64,000 bases of DNA from the NCBI GenBank assembly GCA_016710985.1, contig JADJTX010000021.1:13369-77368 (forward strand). Reading direction: 5' to 3'. The position numbers and the translations under genes are program-made. Source of the DNA: Ignavibacteria bacterium. GTDB taxonomy: Bacteria; Bacteroidota; Ignavibacteria; Tepidaquicellales; Tepidaquicellaceae. Under the pieces are notes generated by a model, which searched no databases, was not told the DNA's origin, and saw only the letters and a program-made list of their open reading frames with translations. Positions 1 to 9,418 of this stretch are shown here, piece after piece (within the stretch, counting starts at the first letter, position 1; the number at the start of each line of letters is the position of its first letter).

Positions 1-2
1 TA

Positions 3-2591
3 AATTTCAATTCTGAAAACCGGAAAAACACTGTGGTAAAAGTTCGTATTGGAATTCACACAGGTAATGCTGAATGGAATGAAAAGGATTATATGGGATA
101 CATCACTCTTGCCCGGACTTCTAGAGTTATGTCAGCTGCTTATGGCGGACAGATACTGGCTACGGAGAAAGTCTATGAATTAACCGAATGGAAAACAGTG
201 ACCGGGATAAGTTTCAGGGATCTCGGAGAGAGACGTTTAAAAGATCTGATACAGCCGGTGAAACTGTTTCAGATTCTTTCACAAGGACTCACATCAGATT
301 TTCCTCCTTTAAAAACGCTTGATGCAAGACCGAATAATCTTCCTGTGCAGCTTACAAATTTTATCGGCAGGGAAAAAGAGATCATTGAAATAAAAAATCT
401 TTTATCCGAATTCAGGCATATAACGATGTTAGGTCCGGGTGGAACAGGCAAAACGAGACTTGCATTACAGGTTGCAGCGGATCTCATAGATGAATTTTCC
501 AACGGTGTCTGGGTCATCGAGCTTGCGCCATTGTTTGATCCGTTACTGGTACCTTCGGCATTTGTAAGGACCCTGGGAATTACGGAACCTCCGGGTCAGG
601 ATACATTGTCTACATTAGTAAATTATCTTAAAGATAAAGAGATACTATTGATCCTTGACAACAGCGAGCATTTAATAAATGCATGTGCAAACATAACAGA
701 GAAACTTCTGAAGAATTGCTGCGGTCTGAAAATAATTGTTACAAGCAGAGAAGCGCTGAGAAGTGATGGTGAGTATACATACAGGGTAACGTCTCTGAGA
801 CATCCTCAGCCTAAAGAAACAAATACACTTCAGGAACTTTCCCAGTTTGAAGCTGTCAGATTATTCATCGAACGGGCGCTTGCAGTAAATTCCGGATTCA
901 GAGTAAATAATGAAAACGCGCCTGCACTTGCCGAGATCTGTTATCAGCTGGACGGAATTCCTCTTGCAATTGAGCTTGCAGCAGCAAGGATAAAAATATT
1001 ATCAGTTGAAAAGATCTGTGAAAAATTAAATGACAGGTTCAAATTGCTTACAAGCGGAAAGAGAACTGCGCTGCCGCGTCAGCAGACTCTTCGCGCAATG
1101 ATAGACTGGAGTTATGATCTTCTCACTGATAAGGAAAAAATATTGTTTCAGAGACTTTCAGTTTTTTCCGGAGGATGGACACTTGAAGCAGCTGAGGAAG
1201 TCTGCTCTGATGACAATATTGAATCCTATGAGATCATTGATACTCATACAAATCTGCTTGATAAGTCATTGATCAGTTCAACCGAAACTTCCGGTAATAT
1301 CCGCTTCTACATGCTTGAATCTTTAAAGCAGTATGCAATAGAAAAACTGGGGACTGATTCAGTAACAGCCGTGAAACATTTAAACTATTTCATGAAACTT
1401 GCAGATCATGAGCAGATGAGAAAAGACGGAATGGAAGTAATTGACTGGGTAAATTTAATTGACTCTGAAATAGATAACATAAGAACGGCAATTCACCGCG
1501 CTTCTGAAAATAACCCTGATGAAGCATTCATAATTGTAAACAACATGACTGAATTCTGGAATGTCAAAGGATCTTTTCTCGAAGGACTTCAGACCTGCCT
1601 GAAGGTGCTGGATACAAAACTTGAGTATGATGAAATTCTCAAAGCAAGAGTTTTATACAGTGCAGGTCTTGATTCAAGTTACTTAGGCAGACAGGCGGAT
1701 TCCTGAAAATTATATAAATCAAGCCTTAGCCATATTCAGAAAATCAGGCATCCGTGCGGATGCAGCGAAATGTCTCAACGTACTTGGAGTTTGCTCCAAT
1801 CTGAAAATGGAAAGAGAACATGAATCCATGGGATATTACAATGAAGCAATTTCAATTTTCCGGGAATTGGGAATGAAAAAGACATGGCAGTCACACTTTA
1901 CAATATATCTTTTATCAATGCAAGAAAAGGTGAGACTGAACTTTCGCTGAAGCATAAAATTGAAGCGCTTGATATTTTTAAAGAACTGAAGGAGACACAT
2001 CAGATATCTCTTCTGCTTGCTAATCTCGGCATAGTCGAGTTTAAAAACAGTAATTTTGAGAAAGCCCGGTCCTATTCAGAAGAAAGTCTGTCAGCTTCAT
2101 ATGAAATAGGCGATAATTTTCTGATCTCAATTAACCTGATCAATCTCGGATGCATTTACATGGGATTAAAGCAATTTGAGAAAGCCCGGGAATTGCTTGA
2201 AGAGTCGATAGTCATTATAAATGAATGCGGGTATCAAAGTAATTATCTTGTTGCGCTGATGTATCTTGGCGAAGTTGAGTCAAACCTGAAGAATGATGAA
2301 AGAGCAGTTGAACTGTTCAAAGAATCCATACAGACAGGAAAAGAAGCTGATATTGATTATTATCTCGGAAGCAATTATTACAAGCTCGGTATATCATATT
2401 TTAATTTAAAAGACTATGAGAACTCAGTCAGATACTTTACTTTTCTGAAAACAATAATCGGCAAGAACAGTAATCCGTTAGGAAAGGAAAAACTGAATAT
2501 TGCTGAAGAATACAGCTTAAGGCTAAAGGAAATACTGGGTAGTGAGAAGTATGAAAAGTATGTCAGTGAGGCTTCGATAATTGATAATTGA
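3..2591 (+). CDS. Class III cyclase / AAA ATPase / TPR signalling protein, 5' partial, two frameshifts
   Basis: The frame is open to the left edge, so the N-terminus lies outside the window. The visible start is the C-terminal half of a class III adenylate/guanylate cyclase catalytic domain (RIGIHTG, then GYITLARTSRVMSAAYGGQI). An AfsR/LuxR-type ATPase follows, opening with FIGREKEI and carrying Walker A GPGGTGKTRL and Walker B LLILDNSEHL. The rest is TPR-like helical repeats. The frame changes near 1704 and changes back near 1870, and the peptide between them (for example YYNEAISIFRELG) fits the TPR pattern, so one gene is split by two compensating indels. Family knowledge: such proteins are cytosolic signal-integration ATPases; some cyclase domains are degenerate and catalysis cannot be judged here. 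The last codons (SIIDN, stop) come from a TTGATAA tandem repeat, so the native end may have been replaced. Confidence 0.75.
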
Positions 2592-2642
2592 TAATTGAAA
2601 TTGGGAGAGGCCCGTTAATAATTAATAATTAATAATTAGGAA
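2578..2642. repeat. Short tandem word repeats (TTGATAA, TAATAAT)
   Basis: Two adjacent AT-rich word arrays overlap the stop codon of the upstream gene and extend into the gap. Similar arrays recur in many other gaps of the window. Confidence 0.8.
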
Positions 2643-2671
2643 TTAAGAAGTAAGAACTAAAGTTGTTCTTT

Positions 2672-2716
2672 TGTCATTCTGAACGAACGGAGCGAAGCGG
2701 AGTGAAGTGAAGAATC
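2672..2716. repeat. Intergenic TCATTCTGAACGAACGGAGCG-type repeat
   Basis: The block starts TGTCATTCTGAACGAACGG and ends GTGAAGAATCC, with GGAGCGAAG/GGAGTGAAG words between. From memory, this type of sequence is a common dispersed intergenic repeat in environmental genomes. The rest of the 365-bp gap (2592-2956) is AT-rich and holds nothing else I can name. Confidence 0.6.
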
Positions 2717-2956
2717 CAAACGCAGGGTAGAATAAACATTGGATGGCATCATTTATAAATTAAAAGAAAAACATAAGTCAGTCGCTGAATCTGATTTTCA
2801 GAGCTAACTCACATTAAAATAAAGCTAAATAAAAAAAATGAAATTAATACCTTATCATAACAATCTATCAAGATGGCAGACTTATAATTTAAATTTCACT
2901 GAGACTTTGAAGTAAGATCATATTTTAACATTCTTAATTTAATTAATCATATAGTA

Positions 2957-3505
2957 ATGATAATAACTGATTTTGAGCTGCAGCCCGAACTTGAAAATGA
3001 TCTGATAAAAGTACAGCCTTTGAGGGAAGATGATTTTGAAAGGCTGTTTGAAGTTGCATCAGATCCAATGATCTGGGAGCAGCATCCTAATAAAGACAGG
3101 TACAAGAGAGAAGTATTTGAAACATTCTTTAAAGGAGCAATGGAATCAAAAGGAGCGTTTCTTGTATCCGATAAAATTAGCGGGAAGCCAATTGGAAGCT
3201 CAAGATATTACGGTTATAATAAAGATGAAGCATCTGTCTCAATCGGATACACATTTCTCGCAAAGGACCACTGGGGAACTGTGTTTAACCGGTCATTGAA
3301 AATGTTAATGCTTGAGCATGCATTCAAATATGTGAAAATTGTCTACTTCCATATTGGCGCCGAAAACATCAGGTCACAGAAAGCCATTGTAAAATTAGGC
3401 GCAGAAAAGATAGATGAGATCGAAATGGAATATTATGGGGAGAAGAAAAAACTTAATTATGTCTATAAGATAGATGCCAATGACTGGTCAGTTATAAAAA
3501 AATAA
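2957..3505 (+). CDS. GNAT-family N-acetyltransferase (RimJ/RimL-like)
   Basis: The 182-residue protein has the usual single GNAT domain length. An N-terminal strand with PLREDDFERLFEVASDP is followed by the central SIGYTFLAKDHWG segment, which sits where RimJ/RimL-type enzymes bind acetyl-CoA, and by the NIRSQKAIVKLGAEKI helix that is the hallmark of the family. The role is cytosolic transfer of an acetyl group from acetyl-CoA to an amine; the substrate cannot be inferred. The first ATG of the frame is used, and no strong Shine-Dalgarno sequence precedes it. It stands alone between a repeat-rich gap and a palindromic control region, with no operon partner. Confidence 0.85.
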   Translation: MIITDFELQPELENDLIKVQPLREDDFERLFEVASDPMIWEQHPNKDRYKREVFETFFKGAMESKGAFLVSDKISGKPIGSSRYYGYNKDEASVSIGYTFLAKDHWGTVFNRSLKMLMLEHAFKYVKIVYFHIGAENIRSQKAIVKLGAEKIDEIEMEYYGEKKKLNYVYKIDANDWSVIKK

Positions 3506-3525
3506 ACACACCATTATTACTTTCC

Positions 3526-3569
3526 TTATTCATATGATATATATCATATGAATAAATGATAAATATCAT
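3526..3569. promoter_or_regulatory. Two CRP/FNR-like palindromes upstream of the cytochrome genes
   Basis: 3526-3555 is a perfect 30-bp palindrome whose core (3534-3547) is ATGATATATATCAT. A second copy, ATGATAAATATCAT, lies at 3556-3569. The centres are 22 bp apart, two helical turns. The second centre (3562.5) is 29.5 bp before TAAATTAT at 3592, a weak -7-like box. The same spacing occurs before hdrC. A CRP/FNR-family operator is an inference from symmetry and position. Confidence 0.6.
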
Positions 3570-3612
3570 AAACTTCTAAAAAATAAAAAGCTAAATTATG
3601 TAAAATCAAATT

Positions 3613-4179
3613 GTGAAAAAGTCACTTCTTGTTAAACATATCCTGCCATTCCTGCAATGGTACGGGCTAATGATCTTATTAGCAATTGTAATAGATTATT
3701 TTCTTCACAGACTTCAATTAATTCAGATCGGACGATATCTCGGATATGCCGGAACAGGATTAATCATCATCTCTTTTCTTTATTCATTACGGAAGCGGAA
3801 ATTAATTCAGTCAGGCTCTCCGAAAAAGCTTTTGATGCTTCACGAGTATCTTGCATGGGGAGGATCAATATTAATACTGGTGCATGCCGGAATACATTTC
3901 AATGCCATACTGCCGTGGCTTGCAGTGCTGATGCTGCTTATAGCTGTTGCAAGCGGGCTTATCGGTAAATATCTGTTAAAGAAGGCAAACGAATCATTGA
4001 AAGAAAAGAGAAAAGAACTTTTGGATTCAGGGATCAGCCTTGAAGAGGCTGATAAAAAACTCTTTTTTGACTCTGTGACTGTTGACATGATGAAAAAGTG
4101 GAGACTGGTTCACTATCCTATCACTCTGATGCTGGGAATACTATCGCTGCTGCACATAATTACGATCTTAATGTTTTGA
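3613..4179 (+). CDS. Membrane cytochrome b-like protein, partner of the decaheme cytochrome
   Basis: The 188-residue protein has about four hydrophobic segments. Two His pairs sit 14 residues apart within membrane helices (HEYLAWGGSILILVH and HYPITLMLGILSLLH), plus LVHAGIHF, a pattern expected for a di-heme cytochrome b of the b561 or ferric-reductase-like type. A charged loop (KEKRKELLDSGISLEEADKK) separates the third and fourth segments. The start is GTG at 3613; the next in-frame ATG would cut into the first helix. The decaheme gene begins 2 bp after its stop, so the two are surely co-transcribed. The inferred role is passing electrons between the quinone pool and the periplasmic cytochrome. 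Heme ligation is read from sequence, not proven, and I do not recognise a named subfamily. Confidence 0.65.
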   Translation: MKKSLLVKHILPFLQWYGLMILLAIVIDYFLHRLQLIQIGRYLGYAGTGLIIISFLYSLRKRKLIQSGSPKKLLMLHEYLAWGGSILILVHAGIHFNAILPWLAVLMLLIAVASGLIGKYLLKKANESLKEKRKELLDSGISLEEADKKLFFDSVTVDMMKKWRLVHYPITLMLGILSLLHIITILMF

Positions 4180-4181
4180 AT

Positions 4182-5129
4182 ATGAAAAAATTAATTGTTT
4201 ATGCCATTGCCGGTGTCATTATCTTTCTTATGTATCAGTATCCTTATGTCATGCTGAATCCGGGAGAGCTTGTTTCCGGTCATCAGGATCTGAAGGAAAA
4301 ATGTTCATCGTGCCACCAGCCGTTTTGGGGAATTGAAAATGACAGATGCGCTTCCTGTCATAAACCTTCGGAGATAGGATTAAAAAAAGTAAACCTCAGT
4401 GAAGCAAATTTCGGGAAACAGAAAATTTTATTCCATGATAAACTCGTAAATCAGAAGTGTGCATCATGTCATACTGATCACAAAGGTGTAAAACCTGATG
4501 TCTCATTGAATAGTTTTTCTCATGAAATGTTATCAGCAGCAATCATAAATAAATGTAATGATTGTCACGGTTCACCTTCGGATAAACTGCATTCACGGTT
4601 ATCAGCTGACTGCATTAAATGTCATAATACAAACGGCTGGAAATCTTCAGTACTCTTCAGTCATGATATGATTCAGGGTGATAAGAACAATTGCATTTCA
4701 TGTCATCAGAAACCCAATGATGCATTTCACCAGATGTCTGAAGATAACTGCAGTAAGTGTCATTCGACTTCCAAATGGACACCTTCAACATTTGATCACT
4801 CCTCATATTTTCTGCTTGATAAAGACCATAACCCAAAATGTAATGTATGTCACACTGATAATAATTTTAAAACATATACATGCTACGGTTGTCACGAGCA
4901 TAATCAAGGTAACATAATGGAGAAACACATAGAGGAAGGAATTCAGGATTTTAATAACTGTGTATCCTGTCACAAAAGCGGCAATGAGCATGACATCAGA
5001 ATGGATGGAAAATCCGGGGAAGGCTCCAATCAAAAGGAAAATAAAGATCCGGAAGGATCAGAAAGTATTCAGAAAAATGACAAGAAGAAAGATCATGACA
5101 AAAAAGGTGAAAAAGAAGATGACGATTAA
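4182..5129 (+). CDS. Decaheme c-type cytochrome
   Basis: The ATG at 4182, 2 bp after the cytochrome b stop, gives a 315-residue protein; an earlier in-frame ATG would overlap the previous gene by 80 bp. An N-terminal hydrophobic segment without a lipobox acts as a signal peptide or anchor. It is followed by ten CXXCH motifs in order: CSSCH, CASCH, CASCH, CNDCH, CIKCH, CISCH, CSKCH, CNVCH, CYGCH, CVSCH. Extra histidines between them can serve as distal ligands. The last 50 residues are a Lys/Asp/Glu-rich, probably disordered tail. Family knowledge: cytochromes of this type act as periplasmic electron wires. With the cytochrome b subunit it probably forms a quinone-linked electron-transfer unit. 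Whether the acceptor is a terminal reductase or an extracellular mineral cannot be told. Confidence 0.85.
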   Translation: MKKLIVYAIAGVIIFLMYQYPYVMLNPGELVSGHQDLKEKCSSCHQPFWGIENDRCASCHKPSEIGLKKVNLSEANFGKQKILFHDKLVNQKCASCHTDHKGVKPDVSLNSFSHEMLSAAIINKCNDCHGSPSDKLHSRLSADCIKCHNTNGWKSSVLFSHDMIQGDKNNCISCHQKPNDAFHQMSEDNCSKCHSTSKWTPSTFDHSSYFLLDKDHNPKCNVCHTDNNFKTYTCYGCHEHNQGNIMEKHIEEGIQDFNNCVSCHKSGNEHDIRMDGKSGEGSNQKENKDPEGSESIQKNDKKKDHDKKGEKEDDD

Positions 5130-5156
5130 TTAAGAATGTGTATCCTCTGTACGCAT

Positions 5157-5322
5157 TTTTAGAACGCTGATAACGTTGATTTAACGGATGATCACTGATT
5201 TTTTCCAAAAAGTATTTTGATGAAACTTCAAATTTTGCTACTATAGTAAATGCGTATGTACCTCTTTTACAGCTAATAATAAAATCCGCCGTATCCGTAT
5301 AAATCCGTATGATCCGTGTTCT
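5157..5322. repeat. Intergenic repeat with inverted arms (GCTGATAACG / ATCCGTATAAATCCG)
   Basis: The left part reads AACGCTGATAACGTTGATTT then AACGGAT; the right part reads ATCCGTATAAATCCGT. GATTTAACGGAT and ATCCGTATAAATC are rough inverse complements. I recall this as a widespread dispersed intergenic repeat type. With the promoter that follows it accounts for most of the gap 5130-5518. Confidence 0.55.
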
Positions 5323-5347
5323 TTATTTTGTGATGAATACAGGCATA

Positions 5348-5391
5348 TGACAATTCCATGACAATTGACTTAATTGTTTCCGTTATATTTA
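5348..5391 (+). promoter_or_regulatory. Tandem TGACAATT promoter (site a), upstream of 5519
   Basis: TGACAATTCCATGACAATT occupies 5348-5366. The second box starts at 5359 and TATATTTA starts 25 bp later at 5384. The leader to the ATG at 5519 is about 125 bp. One of eight sites with this layout in the window. Confidence 0.6.
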
Positions 5392-5518
5392 AATTGGAGA
5401 AAACTGACCAAGGAGAAAATCTAATTCTCACAGATGAAGAAGTAGTATTTAAAGTCATCTATCTGATTTTACATGATACTTAATTAAATTAAAAATTTTG
5501 TAATGAAAGGGGAGAGAA

Positions 5519-7861
5519 ATGAAAAGACTAATATTTATAATACTGTTTGCAATATTTTTACTATCAAATAATTTATATGCCCAATGGCTGCCGGGCATAG
5601 GTTGGTCTGCCGGACGGGAATTGAATTCCAACGGAGTTATTTACAGGTTTGGGTTTCCTCAATTAATTACTGACCCGGAGCAAAATGCAATCAATATAAA
5701 TAAATCATCTGATATCACTGTCGCTTTCGGGCAGGATATGATTGTATCAACAATTAACAATTCCAACATTAAAGTTTACAGTTCACAATCGGGATTTATT
5801 AACTGCTCAGTTACTTTTGATAACGAACAAAACAAAGCAGTCATAAATCCGGAGAATGAATTCAAAACCGGTGAAGAGATTTCCGTTACTTTAAAATCGG
5901 GTATTCAGTATTCAACCGGCGCAGGGATACAACCGTTTGTATATCAATTTACCGCTGCGGCAACAAGCGGAACAGGAATCTACACTGAAACTTCTGTCAT
6001 TGACAGCGGAGGTACAAAACCAACAGGCATAGCTGCCGGTGACATGGACTCAGACGGTGATGCAGACCTTATCATCGGAAAAGGAAATTTAATAAAGATC
6101 TATAAAAATAACGGAGCCGCTCTTTTTACAGAGCTTTCTTTTATCAATGAAAACGGATATTTCAAACCCGCAGATATTGATAACGACGGGGATCTTGATA
6201 TTATTGTAAGCAGCACCGGTATGTTAAAGACGTTTATTAATGACGGAACCGGATCGTTCAGTTTTTTTAATTCATCCGAGGGCTCAGCAGGTGAAATTGC
6301 TGATCTTGACGGAGACGGAGATCTTGACATAGTTTTTAACGGGAACTATTCCTCATTAAGCTATATGCGCAATGTTATAATTGAAAAGAACAGCAACGGA
6401 ATTTTCTCGATTGATACATCATATAATTTCAGTTCATGTCATCCGGGAAGTGAATGGGTCAGTAACCTGTCTGTTACTGATTTTAATAATGACGGGAAGC
6501 CGGACATATCAGAATATGAGTACGGGCTTGACTGCAATGTCCTTGAACATTGTTACGGCTGCGGATATTTAATTACACTTAAAAATTCCGGAGGAAACAG
6601 GTTTACGGATCAGACAGTATTTACGAGTACATTTGTGTGGGAAACTTATTCTATTTTTTACAAGTGTCTGCTTTTATCATTCAATAAGGATAATGATAAT
6701 GATGCTGATTTTATTTCTCCTTTTTTTAATTTAACTAACCTGGGAAATGAAATATTTACTGATGATGATCCAATGCCCGGAATCATTTATTACGCGACAA
6801 AAGGAGATTATGACGGAGACGGGGATATTGATATTTCATCTCGTATGATAATTTTTAAGAATGACGGACAGGGAAATTTTTCCGAATACATAGTTAATGA
6901 TATTAACATTAATACAATGGAACCGGTATCTGCTGATTTTGATAATAACGGGTCATTGGATTTTGCCGGTGTCAGGGATAACAGTAACGGAGTTTCTGTA
7001 CTTCTTAATGACTACTATTGTCCTCATCCTCAGTACTCAATCTCAGGCGATTCCGTGATTGACATAGGGTCAACAGAAAATATTTTTGTAAGCCCGACTG
7101 ACAACGGATACTGGGAAATATTAAATTACGACAGTACTCAGGCGTCAATTCAGGGAAGCTCATCGGGAGATACTGTTTTGGTTTCTGCAGGTGAACAGAT
7201 TGGACATTTCGAATTATACTTTAATGCATATTATGAATGCGGCGGTGATACACAGATATCAAAGCATGTTGACATTGATTTTCCTTTGCCTGTTGAACTT
7301 ACATCTTTCACTTTTCGCATTACCGGTACAGATGTTATTTTAATCTGGTCTACATCCGCTGAGGTCAACAACCATGGTTTTGATATAGAGAAATTTAATG
7401 TAAATGGAAACGAACCGATGATATGGAAAAGGATCGGATTTGTTCAGGGAAACGGATCTGACTCATCGTATCATAGTTATGAATTTATCGATAAAGGTAT
7501 AGTTTCGGGAAAGTACATGTACAGACTAAAGCAGCTGGACTATAACGGCAATTTTAAATACTATGATCTTGAACATGAAGTTGTAATCGGGATACCGGAT
7601 AAATTTAATTTGTCACAGAATTTTCCGAATCCTTTTAATCCAAAGACAGTAATTTATTATTCGTTAACCGAGAATCGTTTTACTGAATTAATAATATTTG
7701 ATGTTCAGGGAAAGGAAGCCATGACTCTTGTAAATGAAAAGCAAGATCCGGGAATATACCGTGTAGAGCTTGACGGGAGCCGGTTGCCGAGCGGTGTGTA
7801 TTTCTATAAACTTACTTCCGGTGAATTTACGGATACAAAGCGAATGATCTTGATAAAGTAA
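5519..7861 (+). CDS. Secreted FG-GAP/VCBS-repeat protein with T9SS C-terminal domain
   Basis: The 780-residue protein has a Sec signal peptide ending near LYAQ (about residue 21). Residues about 40-150 form an Ig-like Big_5-type domain. About six Ca-binding VCBS/FG-GAP motifs follow, among them DMDSDGDAD, DIDNDGDLD, DLDGDGDLD, DYDGDGDID and DFDNNGSLD, as in integrin-type beta-propellers. Then come a beta-sandwich (PVELTSFTF) and the T9SS type A sorting domain from SQNFPNPFNP to FTDTKRMILIK. This places it at the cell surface or outside the cell; the ligand is unknown. The ATG follows an AAGGGGAGAG Shine-Dalgarno-like stretch. The gene is intact. Its CTD belongs to the NRFTELIIFD variant also seen in the M14 gene (51671) and the 57269 gene. 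Confidence 0.85.
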   Translation: MKRLIFIILFAIFLLSNNLYAQWLPGIGWSAGRELNSNGVIYRFGFPQLITDPEQNAININKSSDITVAFGQDMIVSTINNSNIKVYSSQSGFINCSVTFDNEQNKAVINPENEFKTGEEISVTLKSGIQYSTGAGIQPFVYQFTAAATSGTGIYTETSVIDSGGTKPTGIAAGDMDSDGDADLIIGKGNLIKIYKNNGAALFTELSFINENGYFKPADIDNDGDLDIIVSSTGMLKTFINDGTGSFSFFNSSEGSAGEIADLDGDGDLDIVFNGNYSSLSYMRNVIIEKNSNGIFSIDTSYNFSSCHPGSEWVSNLSVTDFNNDGKPDISEYEYGLDCNVLEHCYGCGYLITLKNSGGNRFTDQTVFTSTFVWETYSIFYKCLLLSFNKDNDNDADFISPFFNLTNLGNEIFTDDDPMPGIIYYATKGDYDGDGDIDISSRMIIFKNDGQGNFSEYIVNDININTMEPVSADFDNNGSLDFAGVRDNSNGVSVLLNDYYCPHPQYSISGDSVIDIGSTENIFVSPTDNGYWEILNYDSTQASIQGSSSGDTVLVSAGEQIGHFELYFNAYYECGGDTQISKHVDIDFPLPVELTSFTFRITGTDVILIWSTSAEVNNHGFDIEKFNVNGNEPMIWKRIGFVQGNGSDSSYHSYEFIDKGIVSGKYMYRLKQLDYNGNFKYYDLEHEVVIGIPDKFNLSQNFPNPFNPKTVIYYSLTENRFTELIIFDVQGKEAMTLVNEKQDPGIYRVELDGSRLPSGVYFYKLTSGEFTDTKRMILIK

Positions 7862-7975
7862 GGACATTTGTCCTGTGATAAACCAAACGAATGTTAGCCA
7901 CACAGGTACATAGTTCACATAGTTGAAACCAATACAAAAATAAAGTTACTATGTTTCTATGTGACTATGTGGTTA
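7861..7975. repeat. Inverted-arm intergenic repeat (CACATAG words) preceded by AGGACATTTGTCCT
   Basis: AGGACATTTGTCCT (7861-7874) starts on the last base of the preceding gene's stop codon. Then TTAGCCACACAGGTACATAG is answered by CTATGTGACTATGTGGTTAA about 50 bp later, an imperfect inverted repeat. Another dispersed intergenic repeat type. It may fold as a transcript-end hairpin but lacks a T tract. Confidence 0.5.
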
Positions 7976-7998
7976 AAAATTTTTGAGAAGACTTCTTC

Positions 7999-8042
7999 TG
8001 ACAATTCCGTGACAACTGTAAGATATATTTCAGATAATTTTG
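7999..8042 (+). promoter_or_regulatory. Tandem TGACAATT promoter (site b), upstream of the radical SAM gene
   Basis: TGACAATTCCGTGACAACT (7999-8017), second box at 8010, TAATTTTG at 8035-8042: spacing 25. The ATG at 8067 leaves a leader of about 20 bp. Confidence 0.65.
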
Positions 8043-8066
8043 AATAACTGAAAAAGCATACAGATC

Positions 8067-9395
8067 ATGAAAAAGAAAGGTTACATCATACAGCCGACTT
8101 ACAGAAAAATGAACGGCAGGAAAGTCAAAGGATGGAACCAGTTCAATCACTCATACAACATCCCGATGTTAAGCGGAGCCATCCCCGCTGACTGGGAAAT
8201 AATAACCTGCATAGAATATTTCGAAGAAATAGATTTCGATACAGACGCTGACTTAATTATTCTCTTATGCATGGGATATGATATTCTATATGCTAAAGAG
8301 ATAGCAGACAAATTCAAAAAAAGGGGAAAGACTCTTATCTTCGGTTCACATCTGGATGAGTTCAGTGAAAAGATAATGTCCGGATCAACAGATTCTGTCT
8401 TTCACGGATCCGCGGGAAAACGCGAAATGAAATGCATTCTTGAAGATGCTCTGAACGGCAGACTGAAAAAAGTTTATGAATTCGGAATGGACCTGAATTA
8501 TCCGTTTGACTACTCGACAATTAAAGACATAAAGATGCCTTATATTCAGGCAATCATGGGAATGGGCTGCAGGAATAACTGCGATTATTGCTGCACTGCA
8601 GGTGTGTATAAAGGTAAATACAGAATGAGGAAGTTAGAATTTGTGATCAATGATCTGATACAGATCAGCAAACTAAATAGGGTCGTTGCATTTAACGATT
8701 CCAACATTTATAACAACGCGCTGTATCTGAGAAAATTATGCAGAGAGATCACGGCAAGTAAGATCGGTATCAAGTGGGGAGGGCAGGCAACGATTGACAT
8801 AGGTAATGATGATGAGACTTTATCTGCACTGTATGAATCGGGATGCAGAATTCTTTATGTCGGATTTGAAAGTTTGTCGCGTCAGAATCTTAAAGACATG
8901 TCAAAGAATTTTGATCCGGAAAATTACAGGGATCTTATAAAAAAAATCAGAAGTCACGGGATACTGGTAGCCGGATATTTCATGTTCGGATTTGATGATG
9001 ACACTGCAGATACATTTCTCAATACCTGGGAATTCATTAAAGACACCAAAATTACTTTACCTTTACTCAATGTGCTTCTGCCCGTACCGGGAACAGTTGT
9101 ATATGAAAGACTTAAAAAACAAAACCGCCTTCGTTTTCCGGATGAAAAAGAGTTCGGAGATGTAAGACCTCTCTATAGTGTGCCTTGTTATAAAAGTTAT
9201 TTCATACCAAATAATATTTCGCGTGAAGAACTTGAAATGCAGTATCTTGAACTTTACAGAAAAGTAAGCAGGATCCCGGACATGTTAAAAAGATCAATAT
9301 CTTCAAACCCGGTTGACTCACTCAAATTCTTTATTATGAATTACGGATTGAGAAAGGAATACAGGAAAATGATGAGTGAGACAGTTAAAAGTTGA
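8067..9395 (+). CDS. B12-binding-type radical SAM protein
   Basis: The 442-residue protein has the two-domain layout of class B (cobalamin-binding) radical SAM enzymes. Residues 1-130 resemble a degenerate B12-binding Rossmann domain (DADLIILLCMGYDILYAKEI), without the usual DxHxxG motif. The radical SAM barrel has its CX3CX2C cluster motif at Cys168, Cys172 and Cys175, followed by VGFESLSRQNLKDMSK and the VAGYFMFGFDDDT motif typical of this superfamily. The C-terminus is a helical extension. Family knowledge: 5'-deoxyadenosyl-radical chemistry, often methylation or ring formation in cofactor or lipid pathways. The substrate is unknown. It has its own promoter 20 bp upstream and is followed closely by a small lipoprotein gene. 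Its last codons overlap an AGTTGAA word repeat. Confidence 0.8.
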   Translation: MKKKGYIIQPTYRKMNGRKVKGWNQFNHSYNIPMLSGAIPADWEIITCIEYFEEIDFDTDADLIILLCMGYDILYAKEIADKFKKRGKTLIFGSHLDEFSEKIMSGSTDSVFHGSAGKREMKCILEDALNGRLKKVYEFGMDLNYPFDYSTIKDIKMPYIQAIMGMGCRNNCDYCCTAGVYKGKYRMRKLEFVINDLIQISKLNRVVAFNDSNIYNNALYLRKLCREITASKIGIKWGGQATIDIGNDDETLSALYESGCRILYVGFESLSRQNLKDMSKNFDPENYRDLIKKIRSHGILVAGYFMFGFDDDTADTFLNTWEFIKDTKITLPLLNVLLPVPGTVVYERLKKQNRLRFPDEKEFGDVRPLYSVPCYKSYFIPNNISREELEMQYLELYRKVSRIPDMLKRSISSNPVDSLKFFIMNYGLRKEYRKMMSETVKS

Positions 9396-9418
9396 AAGTT
9401 GAAAGAGAAAGGTTTATT

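Noticed and set aside
4803..5033. Open frames on the opposite strand of the decaheme cytochrome and many other genes
   Set aside because: They lie wholly within well-supported genes, have no family features and no start signals.
7861..7874. AGGACATTTGTCCT as an intrinsic terminator
   Set aside because: The loop would be two bases and no T tract follows; it recurs as an arm of a repeat at 12413 and 12650.
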